Assembly (NCBI RefSeq): GCF_020514095.1
Contig: NZ_VTKY01000001.1
Location: 558,001 to 622,000, forward strand
Reading direction: 5' to 3'
Source of the DNA: Synechococcus sp. MU1643
GTDB taxonomy: Bacteria > Cyanobacteriota > Cyanobacteriia > PCC-6307 > Cyanobiaceae
DNA: 64,000 bases
Shown here: one piece after another, positions 26,772 through 35,514 of the stretch
Layout: each line of letters begins with the position of its first letter
Numbering within the stretch: position 1 is the stretch's first letter
Translations under genes and position numbers: made by a program
Notes under the pieces: generated by a model
Databases searched by the model: none
The model's input: only the letters and a program-made list of their open reading frames with translations
Told to the model about the DNA's origin: nothing

Positions 26772-28232
26772 TCAGGCTGGAGCCAGCGATCCATTCAGTC
26801 GTCCCGACAAGTCGCTGAGGTGCTGAGCCGTGGTGTGGGGGTTTCCAAAAACCGCCTTGAGACAGAAACGGTCGCCGTAGAAAGGTCGCGACAGCATGTA
26901 GCCGTGAGACAGCAACGTTTGACGGGTGTCTTCACTCCAACGGTCGACTGCATCAACACCCCCCTGCTTGGCATGGAATGCGAGCAGGTGAAGATCACCG
27001 GTCAACACCGTGAACTTCTCTGGATCCAACTGGGACGCAAAGGCGGTTCGCCGTTGCAAAGCTCCGCTGAGCGTCGCTTCGATGCCCGCCTCGCCCAACT
27101 GACGCAGGCCCAGCCAAAGCTTGAGGATCTCCGCAGGTCGGGTGCCCTGCAAGCCGATCTCCCCGCCGTGATCCATCCCCTTGGGTGCCTCCATGTAGGG
27201 CAAACCCGTTGCAAAGGCCTGACGGAGATGGGTCCGGTCCCGCAGCAACAGCAGGGATGACGCCTTGGTGATGCCCAGCAATTTCTGGGGGTTCAGCGTG
27301 ATCGAATCCGCCAGGTCCATGCCGTCCATAAGAGTTGCATGGCTGTAACTCAGAGCAAACACACCGCCGATGGCGGCATCAACATGCAACCAGACCTCAG
27401 CATCACGGCAGAGGGTTGCCACATCCAACAGAGGATCAATGGCTCCGCGCACCGTGGTGCCGGCCGTGGCCACCACCGCCAAACAAGGACGTCCCTCGGA
27501 TTGTAGGGATCTCAAACGCTCGGCCAAAGCCTCGAGGCAAAGGCCACCATCCGCAGCCACGGGAAGCGTCTCAAGCGCATCATCCGCCAGCCCCATAACC
27601 CTTGCGGCCTTGTTGATCGAGACGTGGGCATCTTGGCTGCACAGCAGCACAGGATCCCGATGACTGGCCCCCAACGCCGCCCGTGCCGCCACCAAACCCA
27701 TGAGATTGCTCAGGGTTCCGCCGCTTGCCAGAACCCCTCCAGACCCCGTGGGCAAGCCGATCCGGTGGCAGAACCAGCGGCAGAGGTCATGTTCAAGGCC
27801 TGTCAGACCAGGCGAAAGCTCCTCGGCCAGGAGGTTGTTGTTGAGACCTGCACAGACCAATTCCGCCGCAATGGATGCGGTGAGCGGGGGCGGATCGAGA
27901 TGGGCCAGAGCACCGGGATGGGAAGGCTGATATGCCCCATCCATCACCTGCTGAAGGTCACTGAGCAACGATTCAACGCTGGCCCCCTCAACCCCTGGGG
28001 CCACGTCAGGCAAGGGGCGCATGACGGGGACCGGGCTGGATCGATCAGCGGAGCCGATCCAACTACACAGCAGATCTGAACTGCGATGCAGGAAGTCCCT
28101 CAGCACCGGATCTGCGGCCGAGGGGATGGCGAACGGAGCAAGCCGATCCGGTGGTTGCTGAGACTCGGAACAGGCTTGCAACGGAGACTCGTGAACTGCA
28201 GTGATCTTCGCGTCTCGTGGGAAGGTGCTCAA
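26772..28232 (-). CDS. PLP-dependent decarboxylase (group II)
   Basis: Aromatic-L-amino-acid / glutamate / diaminobutyrate decarboxylase fold. 486 residues. The PLP lysine is in the block TLNPQKLLGITK; the upstream VHVDAAIGG-type motif (WLHVDAAIGGVFAL) supplies the Asp and Ala that hold the cofactor; SGGTLSNLMGLVAAR is the phosphate-side loop. Substrate not inferable (aspartate and 2,4-diaminobutyrate are possible). The listed start is a TTG at 28232 and overlaps the longest version of tadA, so the true start is probably further inside. It is divergent from tadA. Confidence 0.85.
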   Translation of the reverse strand: MSTFPRDAKITAVHESPLQACSESQQPPDRLAPFAIPSAADPVLRDFLHRSSDLLCSWIGSADRSSPVPVMRPLPDVAPGVEGASVESLLSDLQQVMDGAYQPSHPGALAHLDPPPLTASIAAELVCAGLNNNLLAEELSPGLTGLEHDLCRWFCHRIGLPTGSGGVLASGGTLSNLMGLVAARAALGASHRDPVLLCSQDAHVSINKAARVMGLADDALETLPVAADGGLCLEALAERLRSLQSEGRPCLAVVATAGTTVRGAIDPLLDVATLCRDAEVWLHVDAAIGGVFALSYSHATLMDGMDLADSITLNPQKLLGITKASSLLLLRDRTHLRQAFATGLPYMEAPKGMDHGGEIGLQGTRPAEILKLWLGLRQLGEAGIEATLSGALQRRTAFASQLDPEKFTVLTGDLHLLAFHAKQGGVDAVDRWSEDTRQTLLSHGYMLSRPFYGDRFCLKAVFGNPHTTAQHLSDLSGRLNGSLAPA

Positions 28233-28251
28233 AGGACAACGTGGGACAGCG

Positions 28252-28725
28252 GTGGATCAGCGGGATGAGTTCACTCGCTGGATGGACGTTCTGCTCCAGC
28301 GCGCCAAGGAAGCTGGATTGGAGGGAGAAGTGCCAGTGGCAGCAGTGATCCTCGATGGACAGGGACGAGCCATCGGCCATGGACGCAACCGGCGCCAGAA
28401 CCACAGGGATCCCCTAGGGCACGCCGAACTGGTGGCCTTGCAACAGGCAGCGACCGTTCAGGACGACTGGAGATTCAACAACTGCACCCTGATCGTCACC
28501 CTCGAGCCCTGCCCCATGTGTGCAGGGGCCTTGGTGCAAGCCCGGATGGGAACAGTGGTTTTCGCGGCAAAAGACCCGAAACGAGGAGGCCTAGGGGGAA
28601 GCCTTGACCTCTCCACTCATGACAGTGCTCATCACCACATGAGGGTGATTCAGGGCGTGCGCGAACCTGAGGCGAGGGGGCAGCTGGAACGCTGGTTCAG
28701 GCAGCGGCGGCGACAGAACCGCTGA
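28252..28725 (+). CDS. tadA: tRNA-specific adenosine deaminase
   Basis: Converts A34 to inosine in the anticodon of tRNA-Arg(ACG). 157 residues from the GTG at 28252 (reading VDQRDEFTRWMDVL); a GTG at 28201 gives 17 more residues but overlaps the divergent decarboxylase. Zinc motif HAELVAL with the proton-shuttling Glu, and PCPMCAGALVQARM with the two Cys ligands. The last 29 bases overlap the convergent aminotransferase. Length and motif spacing fit TadA rather than a guanine deaminase. Confidence 0.88.
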   Translation: MDQRDEFTRWMDVLLQRAKEAGLEGEVPVAAVILDGQGRAIGHGRNRRQNHRDPLGHAELVALQQAATVQDDWRFNNCTLIVTLEPCPMCAGALVQARMGTVVFAAKDPKRGGLGGSLDLSTHDSAHHHMRVIQGVREPEARGQLERWFRQRRRQNR

Positions 28726-29893
28726 AACGAGGCAGCTCTGTCTCAAACAGGTTGAGCAACCGGTTCACGTTTTCAGGGTTGGAGTTGTAGCCCATCAGAC
28801 CGATGCGCCAGATTTTTCCAGCAAGGCTGCCGAGTCCGCCACCAACCTCGATGCCGTGGTTGTTGAGCAGGTGTTGGCTGAAGGCCTTGCCATCCACACC
28901 ATCAGGAATGCGAACCGTAGTAAGGGTGGGCAATCGGCGGTCGGCTGGGACATGCATTGAAAGACCGAGGCTTTCAAGACCACTCCAGAGCATCTCAGCA
29001 TTGCTGCGATGGCGTGCCCAGGCCTGATCGAGACCTTCCTCTGCCAAAAGACGCAGAGCCTCGCGCATGCCGAAGTTCATGTTGACCGGCGCAGTGTGGT
29101 GATAGACGCGGTCGCTTCCCCAGTATTGATTCAGCAGGGAAACATCCAGGTACCAGTTGGGAACCTTGCCCTGACGGGCGGTCATCTTGGCCTCAGCACG
29201 GGGACCCATGGTGAAGGGGCCGAGTCCGGGAGGGCAGCTCAGGCCTTTCTGGCTGCAGCTGTAGGCAAGATCAACCTTCCACTCATCGATGTAGAGCGGC
29301 ACACCTCCCAGGGATGTAACGGTGTCGAGCAGCAGCAGGCAACCATGCTTCCGGCAGAGGACGCCAATGCCCTCCATGGGTTGGCAGACGCCCGTCGAGG
29401 TTTCGGCATGAACCATCGCAAGGATGGCGGGCTTGTGCTCAATCAGGGCAGCTTCCAGCTCATCGAGGGAAAACCACTCACCCCATGGCTTCTCAATGGT
29501 TTTCACCTCAGCGCGGTAGCGGCCTGCCATGTCAGCCAGTCGCAGGCCGAAGTATCCCTTGACCGCCACGAGAACGGTGTCTCCAGGTTCAACGGTGTTG
29601 GCCAAGGTTGCCTCCATGGCAGCACTGCCGGTGCCGCTCATCGGAAGCGTGAGGCGGTTGTCGGTTTGCCAGGCGTAACGCAGCAGCTCTTGAACCTCAC
29701 CCATCAGCTCCACGTAGAGAGGATCTAGGTGACCAATCGGCGTTCTCGACAGAGCCTCCAGAACCGTTGGATGGGCATTTGAGGGGCCGGGTCCAAGCAA
29801 GAGGCGGTCGGGTGTGCCGATCGGTGCAAAGGCTTTGCGGTGACGATCGTCAACAGGAAGGAGTGAGTTCGTCGTCGCCAAAGCCCTGATCAT
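28697..29893 (-). CDS. Class V aminotransferase (serine/alanine--glyoxylate type)
   Basis: PLP enzyme of the alanine-glyoxylate / serine-pyruvate group; in cyanobacteria it makes glycine from glyoxylate, dealing with photorespiratory glycolate. 398 residues. Motifs: [18 protein letters not shown] at the start, [20 protein letters not shown] (phosphate loop), [14 protein letters not shown], and the PLP lysine in [19 protein letters not shown] start. The last codons run into the convergent tadA end; its own tail is Ala-rich (SGSVAAAA). Confidence 0.9.
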   Translation of the reverse strand: MIRALATTNSLLPVDDRHRKAFAPIGTPDRLLLGPGPSNAHPTVLEALSRTPIGHLDPLYVELMGEVQELLRYAWQTDNRLTLPMSGTGSAAMEATLANTVEPGDTVLVAVKGYFGLRLADMAGRYRAEVKTIEKPWGEWFSLDELEAALIEHKPAILAMVHAETSTGVCQPMEGIGVLCRKHGCLLLLDTVTSLGGVPLYIDEWKVDLAYSCSQKGLSCPPGLGPFTMGPRAEAKMTARQGKVPNWYLDVSLLNQYWGSDRVYHHTAPVNMNFGMREALRLLAEEGLDQAWARHRSNAEMLWSGLESLGLSMHVPADRRLPTLTTVRIPDGVDGKAFSQHLLNNHGIEVGGGLGSLAGKIWRIGLMGYNSNPENVNRLLNLFETELPRFSGSVAAAA

Positions 29894-29989
29894 TCTTTCG
29901 TAATAATGAGCCTACGCAGTCACGCCCCTCGGAAGGGATGAGGAAAGCGCAATTGCAATCTGTTCGAATCTTGCGTTGAACCTTCGGGC

Positions 29990-30514
29990 TCAGCGCTGAC
30001 GCACGTTGGTTTCACCAAGGCCTTTGGCCAGATGATCAAACGGCTGAAGAACGGTGGCGAGCTGATCAGATGCAGCACCGTTAGCTAGAAGCATCTCAGA
30101 GACAACTTCGCCCAACAAAACGATGCTGCGAACTGTTGGACCGGTGGGTACGCCCAGACTCTTGTAGGTGTCGTCGAGTCCGTTCAGAACACGCTCATTG
30201 AGGATCGTGGAGTCACCAGCCACCAGGGCGTAACTGGCGTAACGCAGGAAATAGTCCATATCCCTCAGGCAGGCGGCGAGCCTGCGCGTGGTGTAAGCAT
30301 TGCCGCCAGGCAACAGCAGGTCGGGCTCATCCCGGAACAAGCGCTGACTGGCTTCACGCACAATCTCGGCAGCAGACCCGTTAATCAGCTCAACGGCCTG
30401 AATCCGCAGCGTGGATTCATCTAGGTACGCATTGATGCTGTCGATCGCCGAACGATCGAAATAGCGACCTAACTGGTCGTAGCGACCGATCAGACCGCTG
30501 ATTGCATCGCGCAT
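29990..30514 (-). CDS. apcF: Allophycocyanin beta-18 subunit
   Basis: Core phycobilisome protein that binds next to the ApcE terminal emitter and helps pass energy to photosystem II. 174 residues with the phycobiliprotein fold; MRDAISGLIGRYDQLGRYFD, LLPGGNAYTTRRLAACLRDM (chromophore Cys) and YFLRYASYALVAGDSTILNE fit ApcF better than ApcB or ApcD, from my knowledge of the families. ATG start with GGAG upstream. Divergent from glnA, with a 206-base gap. No other apc gene is here, as is usual for apcF. Confidence 0.85.
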   Translation of the reverse strand: MRDAISGLIGRYDQLGRYFDRSAIDSINAYLDESTLRIQAVELINGSAAEIVREASQRLFRDEPDLLLPGGNAYTTRRLAACLRDMDYFLRYASYALVAGDSTILNERVLNGLDDTYKSLGVPTGPTVRSIVLLGEVVSEMLLANGAASDQLATVLQPFDHLAKGLGETNVRQR

Positions 30515-30641
30515 GTCCCTGAATCTCCAGAGGATTCCCAGGGGAAGTTAACACCGTTGAAGCGGTCAGATCCTTTGGCAGGCCTGCATTTCAGCCAAGT
30601 TGACAGAAACGGTTACGCAGTCGCCGTTTAGCGGTTGGAAC

Positions 30642-30683
30642 GTACCCCTTGATACAAAATGGTGACTTGTGGCTCTTTACGGT
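30642..30683 (+). promoter_or_regulatory. NtcA-activated promoter of glnA
   Basis: GTA (30642-30644), eight bases, TAC (30653-30655): a perfect GTAN8TAC site for the nitrogen regulator NtcA. Exactly 22 bases later is TACGGT (30678-30683), fitting the TAN3T -10 box of class II NtcA promoters. The predicted start near 30690 leaves a 5' leader of about 30 bases before the glnA ATG. Confidence 0.85.
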
Positions 30684-30720
30684 CACATCACTGCACAATT
30701 CAGTCGAGCAGTCCTTTCTT

Positions 30721-32142
30721 ATGTCGAAATCCCCCCAGGACGTCCTGCGCCAGATCAAGGACGAAGGCATCGAACTGATCGACCTCAAATTCACCGATCT
30801 GCACGGCAAATGGCAGCACCTCACGGTCTGCACCGATCTGCTAGAGGAAGAGTCCTTCACTGAGGGCCTTGCTTTTGACGGCTCATCCATTCGCGGATGG
30901 AAAGGCATCCAGGCCTCCGACATGGCCATGGTGCCGGACCCCAATTCCGCCTGGGTGGACCCTTTCTACCGGCACAAGACCCTGAGCATGATCTGCTCGA
31001 TTCAGGAACCACGCACCGGCCAGCCCTATGAGCGCTGCCCCCGCGCCCTGGCCCAGAGAGCTCTGAACCACCTAGCCAGCACCGGGCTGGCCGACATGGC
31101 TTTCTTCGGTCCTGAGCCGGAGTTCTTCCTCTTCGACGACGTCCGTTACAACTCGGCCGAAGGTGGCTCCTTTTACAGCGTTGACACCATCGAGGCAAAC
31201 TGGAACACCGGACGCATCGAGGAAGGCGGCAACCTCGCCTACAAGATCCAGGAGAAAGAGGGCTACTTCCCTGTCGCTCCCAACGACACCGCTCAGGACA
31301 TCCGCTCCGAGATGCTCCTGCTGATGAGTCAGCTAGGTATCCCTACGGAGAAGCACCACCACGAGGTGGCCGGCGCGGGCCAGCACGAACTCGGCATGAA
31401 ATTTGCTGAGCTGATCGAGGCTGCCGACAACGTCATGACGTACAAGTACGTCGTTCGCAACGTGGCAAAGAAGTACGGCAAGACGGCCACCTTTATGCCC
31501 AAGCCGGTCTTCAACGACAACGGCTCCGGCATGCACGTGCACCAAAGCCTTTGGAAGGGCGGTCAGCCCCTGTTCTTCGGCGAAGGCACCTACGCGAATC
31601 TCTCGCAGACGGCCCGCTGGTACATCGGAGGCATCCTCAAGCACGCTCCCGCCTTCCTGGCCTTCACCAACCCCACCACCAATAGTTACAAGCGTCTGGT
31701 GCCCGGTTTCGAAGCACCCGTGAACCTCGTCTACTCCGAAGGCAATCGCTCTGCAGCAGTGCGGATCCCGCTCACCGGCCCGAGCCCGAAAGCCAAGCGT
31801 CTCGAATTCCGATCGGGTGATGCCCTGGCCAACCCCTATCTCGCCTTCAGCGCCATGCTGATGGCTGGTCTGGACGGCATCAAGAACCAGATTGATCCTG
31901 GCGATGGCGAAGACCGCGACCTGTTCGAACTGGCAGCTGAAGAGCTGTCCAAGATCGCCACGGTTCCTGCGTCCCTCAACGGTGCGCTAGAAGCGTTGAA
32001 TGCCGATCGCGCATTCCTCACCGCTGGCGACGTGTTCAGTGACGACTTCATCGACAACTGGATCGACCTGAAGTACGAAGAGGTTCAGCAGCTGCGCCAG
32101 CGGCCGCATCCCCACGAATTCACCATGTACTACGACGCCTGA
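30721..32142 (+). CDS. glnA: Glutamine synthetase type I
   Basis: Condenses ammonium with glutamate using ATP; the entry point of nitrogen assimilation. 473 residues, the GSI length. Family motifs: [17 protein letters not shown], the metal-site [12 protein letters not shown], the [13 protein letters not shown] loop, [12 protein letters not shown], and the [16 protein letters not shown] flap. The ATG at 30721 is used; upstream in-frame codons from 30649 lie in the promoter. Driven by a textbook NtcA promoter and followed by a strong terminator, so a monocistronic, nitrogen-regulated unit. Confidence 0.97.
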   Translation: MSKSPQDVLRQIKDEGIELIDLKFTDLHGKWQHLTVCTDLLEEESFTEGLAFDGSSIRGWKGIQASDMAMVPDPNSAWVDPFYRHKTLSMICSIQEPRTGQPYERCPRALAQRALNHLASTGLADMAFFGPEPEFFLFDDVRYNSAEGGSFYSVDTIEANWNTGRIEEGGNLAYKIQEKEGYFPVAPNDTAQDIRSEMLLLMSQLGIPTEKHHHEVAGAGQHELGMKFAELIEAADNVMTYKYVVRNVAKKYGKTATFMPKPVFNDNGSGMHVHQSLWKGGQPLFFGEGTYANLSQTARWYIGGILKHAPAFLAFTNPTTNSYKRLVPGFEAPVNLVYSEGNRSAAVRIPLTGPSPKAKRLEFRSGDALANPYLAFSAMLMAGLDGIKNQIDPGDGEDRDLFELAAEELSKIATVPASLNGALEALNADRAFLTAGDVFSDDFIDNWIDLKYEEVQQLRQRPHPHEFTMYYDA

Positions 32143-32163
32143 TCAGCGCACATACATTCCACG

Positions 32164-32191
32164 GCCCGCCTCCCTGGAGGCGGGCTTTTTT
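32164..32191 (+). terminator. glnA terminator
   Basis: Ten-base-pair stem GCCCGCCTCC / GGAGGCGGGC (32164-32173 with 32176-32185), a two-base apex that opens to a small loop, and T6 directly after. It starts about 20 bases beyond the glnA stop. Confidence 0.9.
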
Positions 32192-32256
32192 GTGGACTGC
32201 AAAGCACGCGATTGCGCGTCACATTCGCTGGAATAGCATTGTTGTATTGATCCGCG

Positions 32257-33330
32257 ATGGCATCAACGCCCCTGAGCAAACTTGCGTACCAAACGCTTCA
32301 GCAAGGCAAAAGCATCGCGGGCCTGGCCCACAAAGAGCTGAGTACCAAGCTGATGGAGCTTCTGGCTCCAGATGCCGTTCCGAAAACGGAACCCGTGTCC
32401 GCCGAAGTTCTTGGAGAGCTCCGCTTGGACATGAGCAAGCTCCAGGAACAGGACTGGCAAGATGCCGAACAGGGGGTCTACCCCGAACAGTTGTTGTTCG
32501 ATGCTCCCTGGCTCGACTGGGTTAGCCGCTACCCGCAGGTTTGGATGGATCTTCCCTCCACCTGGGATCGACGTCGAGAGCGCAACGTGCGCGATCTGCC
32601 TAAGGAGACCGACAAAGAGCTTTACCCCGAGTACTACCTCCAGAATTTTCACCATCAAACCGACGGTTACCTGAGTGACCACTCGGCAGGTCTCTATGAC
32701 CTGCAAGTGGAAATTCTCTTCAATGGCACCGCCGATGCCATGCGAAGGCGGGTCTTGGCTCCGCTGAAACGAGGCTTGAAGCACTTCGCAGACCGTGCTC
32801 CCGGCTCTTTGAAGATTCTCGATGTAGCCACCGGCACGGGCCGGACATTGCAGCAAATCAGAGCTGCCGCGCCCCACGCGCAGCTCATCGGAACCGATCT
32901 TTCCGAGTCTTACCTGCGTCAAGCCAACCGCTGGCTGAATGACGGCGATGCATCGCTGGTTCAGCTGATCCGTGCCAACGGAGAATCCCTGCCATTGGCG
33001 GATGGATCGGTTCAAGCCGTTACCAGTGTGTTTCTGCTGCACGAACTGCCGGCAGAAGCCCGCCAGAACGTCCTGAACGAGGCCTGGCGTGTGCTCGAGC
33101 CTGGTGGTGTGTTTGTCCTGGCCGACTCTGTTCAGATGGCTGACTCACCCAAGTTCGCCGCAGTGATGGAAAACTTCCGGCGTGTCTTCCATGAGCCGTA
33201 CTACCGCGACTACATCGGCGATGACATCGACGCCCGCCTCTCAGCTGCAGGGTTCGAAGGCATCACCGCGGAAACTCACTTCATGACGCGGGTCTGGTCC
33301 GCACGCAAACCCATCGCAGAGGCCAGCTGA
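32257..33330 (+). CDS. SAM-dependent methyltransferase
   Basis: 357 residues. N-terminal 170 residues are a cyanobacterial-specific region (WLDWVSRYPQVWMDLPSTWDR; FHHQTDGYLSDHSAGLYDLQ), then a class I methyltransferase domain: motif I ILDVATGTGRTLQQ, motif II acidic GTDLS, and LPLADGSVQAVTSVFLLHEL followed by EAWRVLEPGGVFVLAD. Small-molecule substrate likely (UbiE/COQ5-like core). ATG start. It lies alone between glnA and a small unknown gene. Substrate unknown. Confidence 0.85.
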   Translation: MASTPLSKLAYQTLQQGKSIAGLAHKELSTKLMELLAPDAVPKTEPVSAEVLGELRLDMSKLQEQDWQDAEQGVYPEQLLFDAPWLDWVSRYPQVWMDLPSTWDRRRERNVRDLPKETDKELYPEYYLQNFHHQTDGYLSDHSAGLYDLQVEILFNGTADAMRRRVLAPLKRGLKHFADRAPGSLKILDVATGTGRTLQQIRAAAPHAQLIGTDLSESYLRQANRWLNDGDASLVQLIRANGESLPLADGSVQAVTSVFLLHELPAEARQNVLNEAWRVLEPGGVFVLADSVQMADSPKFAAVMENFRRVFHEPYYRDYIGDDIDARLSAAGFEGITAETHFMTRVWSARKPIAEAS

Positions 33331-33404
33331 GGGGATTCCCTGACAGGGTCCCTTGCACGAACGGCTGCGAGCCATAGGGTGTGATCGATTCCGAAGGGAA
33401 CTTC

Positions 33405-33695
33405 ATGACCAATCCCTTCTGGCTGCGTTGGCTTCAGGGCTGGACCTTTCAGGTGGTGCTGATGGAAGGCCATGTGCAGGTGGAAGCCCACGGTTTCGGG
33501 ATCTGCCTGCGCACGGCAGTGGTGCCGGGGGAAAGTCCTCAAGCAGCGGCCGATCGTTTGGTGTTATCTGAAGATCGACGCAGGCGGGCTCTGCACAATG
33601 CCTGGCTTCGCGGTCAGGATGTGGCACAGCCCACTGAGATGTCAGCCACTGAAGAGATTGCCCCTTCCTCCAATTCGCTGGTGGTGGTTGGCTAG
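33405..33695 (+). CDS. Conserved-looking small protein, 96 residues
   Basis: From ATG at 33405, with GAAGGGA about six bases upstream, which is why I prefer it to an upstream in-frame start. Sequence features: WLRWLQGWTFQVVLMEGHVQ, then GFGICLRTAVVPGE and an Arg-rich helix (SEDRRRRALHNAWLRGQ). No membrane segment. I do not recognise the family. It follows the methyltransferase by 74 bases on the same strand, so co-transcription is possible. Confidence 0.7.
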   Translation: MTNPFWLRWLQGWTFQVVLMEGHVQVEAHGFGICLRTAVVPGESPQAAADRLVLSEDRRRRALHNAWLRGQDVAQPTEMSATEEIAPSSNSLVVVG

Positions 33696-33792
33696 GCCCA
33701 TTACCAACAGGTGAGCTGTTCTCCTGATCTATTCAGAGCTAAGCAAGAAACCAAGCCAAGCCAAACCCTGCTCCACCGAAGCGCAATGCCCT

Positions 33793-34002
33793 TCAGAAGC
33801 GCTCCCCAGACGCTGGTAAAAACGCCCAGCCCACGGGCCGTTGAGTGATCGGATTCACAGCAAGTTTTCGGCGCTGAACCCATCTCAGCGCCGCAACATC
33901 CGATCGGGCATGGGCCTGACATTGCCCTTCCAACACCAGCCGTAAGGCATGGTGCAACCAACGCAGTTCACGAACGCCTGGTTGACCTTTGCGCTGCTCC
34001 AC
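33793..34002 (-). CDS. Possible small basic protein
   Basis: 69 residues from a GTG: dense in Arg, His and Leu (HHALRLVLEGQCQAHARSDV; ALRWVQRRKLAVNPIT). Composition is like a real basic helical peptide, and other overlapping frames here look like its shadows. It fills most of the 356-base space between the 96-residue gene and the next rightward gene. No family recognised and no clear ribosome site. Confidence 0.4.
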   Translation of the reverse strand: MEQRKGQPGVRELRWLHHALRLVLEGQCQAHARSDVAALRWVQRRKLAVNPITQRPVGWAFLPASGERF

Positions 34003-34051
34003 TCCATTGCACCAACATCACCCGAAACTAGATCGATCTGCTGATTCAGGG

Positions 34052-34306
34052 ATGACTTCACCCGACACCCCATGGCCTGATTCCGCCACAGCCAAGGCGG
34101 AAGAGCTGCATCAGTTGCTCCGCATCGGAGATCGCGACTGGCATCAGCTCAAGAGCAACAGACAGCGCCGTGGAGCTGAATTATTGGCGGCAGCGATGGT
34201 GCAACTGCTCCGTCAAGGAAACAGCGCCGACGTGGAGAACCTGACCCAACAGGCGCTCGGGTGGTTCAAAGGAGAGTTGAAGGATCCGGGCTGCCCGCGT
34301 CACTGA
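34052..34306 (+). CDS. Small conserved cyanobacterial protein (DUF6439-like)
   Basis: 84 residues from ATG at 34052. Helical: AKAEELHQLLRIGDRDWHQL, SNRQRRGAELLAAAMVQLLR, ending ALGWFKGELKDPGCPRH. I recall this pattern (IGDRDWH...RQRR...LxDPGCP) from a short cyanobacterial family annotated DUF6439, but cannot confirm. Its end overlaps the convergent anti-sigma-type gene by 41 bases. Function unknown. Confidence 0.75.
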   Translation: MTSPDTPWPDSATAKAEELHQLLRIGDRDWHQLKSNRQRRGAELLAAAMVQLLRQGNSADVENLTQQALGWFKGELKDPGCPRH

Positions 34307-34703
34307 CCGGCCATCGGCAGGCCAGCTGCAAGCGATTGCCCCGCCGGCTCCAGCGCACATCATCAAAACATTGATGGATCAAAAACAAACCACGGCCGCT
34401 GGCAGCATCGAGGTTCGACGGCAGGGTTGATGTGCGTGACTGTTGTGGGAGGCCGAAACCCTCATCCTGAACCTGCCAGACCATCCAATTGGGCGTAAGG
34501 ATGCGGCGAACACGGAGCTTCTTGGCGGGGTTCTCAGCGTTGCCATGGCGAACGGCATTGACCAGGGCTTCATGCAATCCCAACTCAATCCGCTGAATGG
34601 TGAGACCACAACCAACCGGCTCGGTCAGCAGCTCCAGCAGAGGAGCCAGCTGAAGGGTCGACGGCAAGGTGAACTCAGCCCAGCGAAACCTCTTGGACGG
34701 CAC
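34266..34703 (-). CDS. Anti-sigma-factor-type ATP-binding protein (HATPase_c)
   Basis: 145 residues of the GHKL fold of RsbW/SpoIIAB-like serine kinases. N box LHEALVNAVRHGN, G1 box VQDEGFGLP, G2 box AASGRGLFLIHQCFDDV. Such proteins bind and hold a sigma factor, or phosphorylate an anti-anti-sigma (STAS) partner; no STAS gene is nearby. Start is a GTG. The end overlaps the convergent 84-residue gene. Target unknown. Confidence 0.82.
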   Translation of the reverse strand: MPSKRFRWAEFTLPSTLQLAPLLELLTEPVGCGLTIQRIELGLHEALVNAVRHGNAENPAKKLRVRRILTPNWMVWQVQDEGFGLPQQSRTSTLPSNLDAASGRGLFLIHQCFDDVRWSRRGNRLQLACRWPVSDAGSPDPSTLL

Positions 34704-34755
34704 TGTGGGGCCCTTGACGTCGGTCTTTCGAACTTACCGTTGATTGGAAGCCCCG

Positions 34756-35475
34756 TCAGGATCTGCGGGCCACAAGCGCCGGATGATTCAACAGGGAATC
34801 CATCAGGCGAACGCCACGGAGCTGATTGATCAAGGGCATGTGCCCCTCAGGAGCCTCGATCGACCAGGTAAAGGCACCGGGATAGCGGGTCCAGACGCCA
34901 TCGCATTTCCAGCCAATCCGGGGCCAAAGGCGTTCATAACGCCCATCGAGGGCTGACAACAACTGGGACTGGGCTGTGAAGCCAAAGCGACCTTGGGAAT
35001 ACACGGTCCAGAGTCGATCGAGACTGACCAGATCAACGCCTGACATCGGCGCTACTTCTGAGAAATAGATGTAGCCCCGTTTCACGGCGGCATCACCGGC
35101 TAATTCGCGCAGGCACTGACTGGTGATGCGATCTGCCTCCTCAAAGTTCTGATGGAGCAGCTCCTGCTGCAGAGGCCCGTAATCCAGTCCAACCCCGGAA
35201 TCAGTGGTCAACCAGCCTCGATCGGACGACGGGAGCAGAGCGAAAACAGCATCGGGCTGGTGGCGCTGCAACACCTGCAAGATCCACCCTGCAGCCCAGT
35301 CATCACAAGAGGGATCGAAACCAGAGAGCAATCCTGGTCCAACCGCAGCCAGCTCCTCAGCACGGGATTCGATCTGCTTGATCAGAGGACGTCGCTGGCG
35401 AGGTGTTCCCTCCGCGAAACGATCCAGCAGCTGGTCAACGCTGAGTTTGGTGGCGGGTGTGGAACCGGAGAGCAT
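34756..35475 (-). CDS. gun4: GUN4 domain protein
   Basis: Binds protoporphyrin IX and Mg-protoporphyrin and stimulates Mg-chelatase at the head of chlorophyll synthesis. 239 residues: an N-terminal helical repeat domain (about 1-80), then the GUN4 core: DYGPLQQELLHQNFEEADRI, TVYSQGRFGFTAQSQLL, and the WPRIGWKCDGVWTRYPGAFTW pocket segment. The ATG at 35475 is used; a TTG three codons earlier is less likely. Divergent from mnmH with about 40 bases between. Some cyanobacteria have more than one GUN4-domain protein, so orthology to Sll0558 is probable, not proven. Confidence 0.85.
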   Translation of the reverse strand: MLSGSTPATKLSVDQLLDRFAEGTPRQRRPLIKQIESRAEELAAVGPGLLSGFDPSCDDWAAGWILQVLQRHQPDAVFALLPSSDRGWLTTDSGVGLDYGPLQQELLHQNFEEADRITSQCLRELAGDAAVKRGYIYFSEVAPMSGVDLVSLDRLWTVYSQGRFGFTAQSQLLSALDGRYERLWPRIGWKCDGVWTRYPGAFTWSIEAPEGHMPLINQLRGVRLMDSLLNHPALVARRS

Positions 35476-35514
35476 GAGTCGCAACCGGCCCCAACTGGCT
35501 CGGTGTTGGCCACT

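Noticed and set aside
33701-34073. Two further leftward frames (33701-33961, 33885-34073)
   Set aside because: Both overlap the 69-residue frame at 33793-34002, which has the better amino acid patterning.
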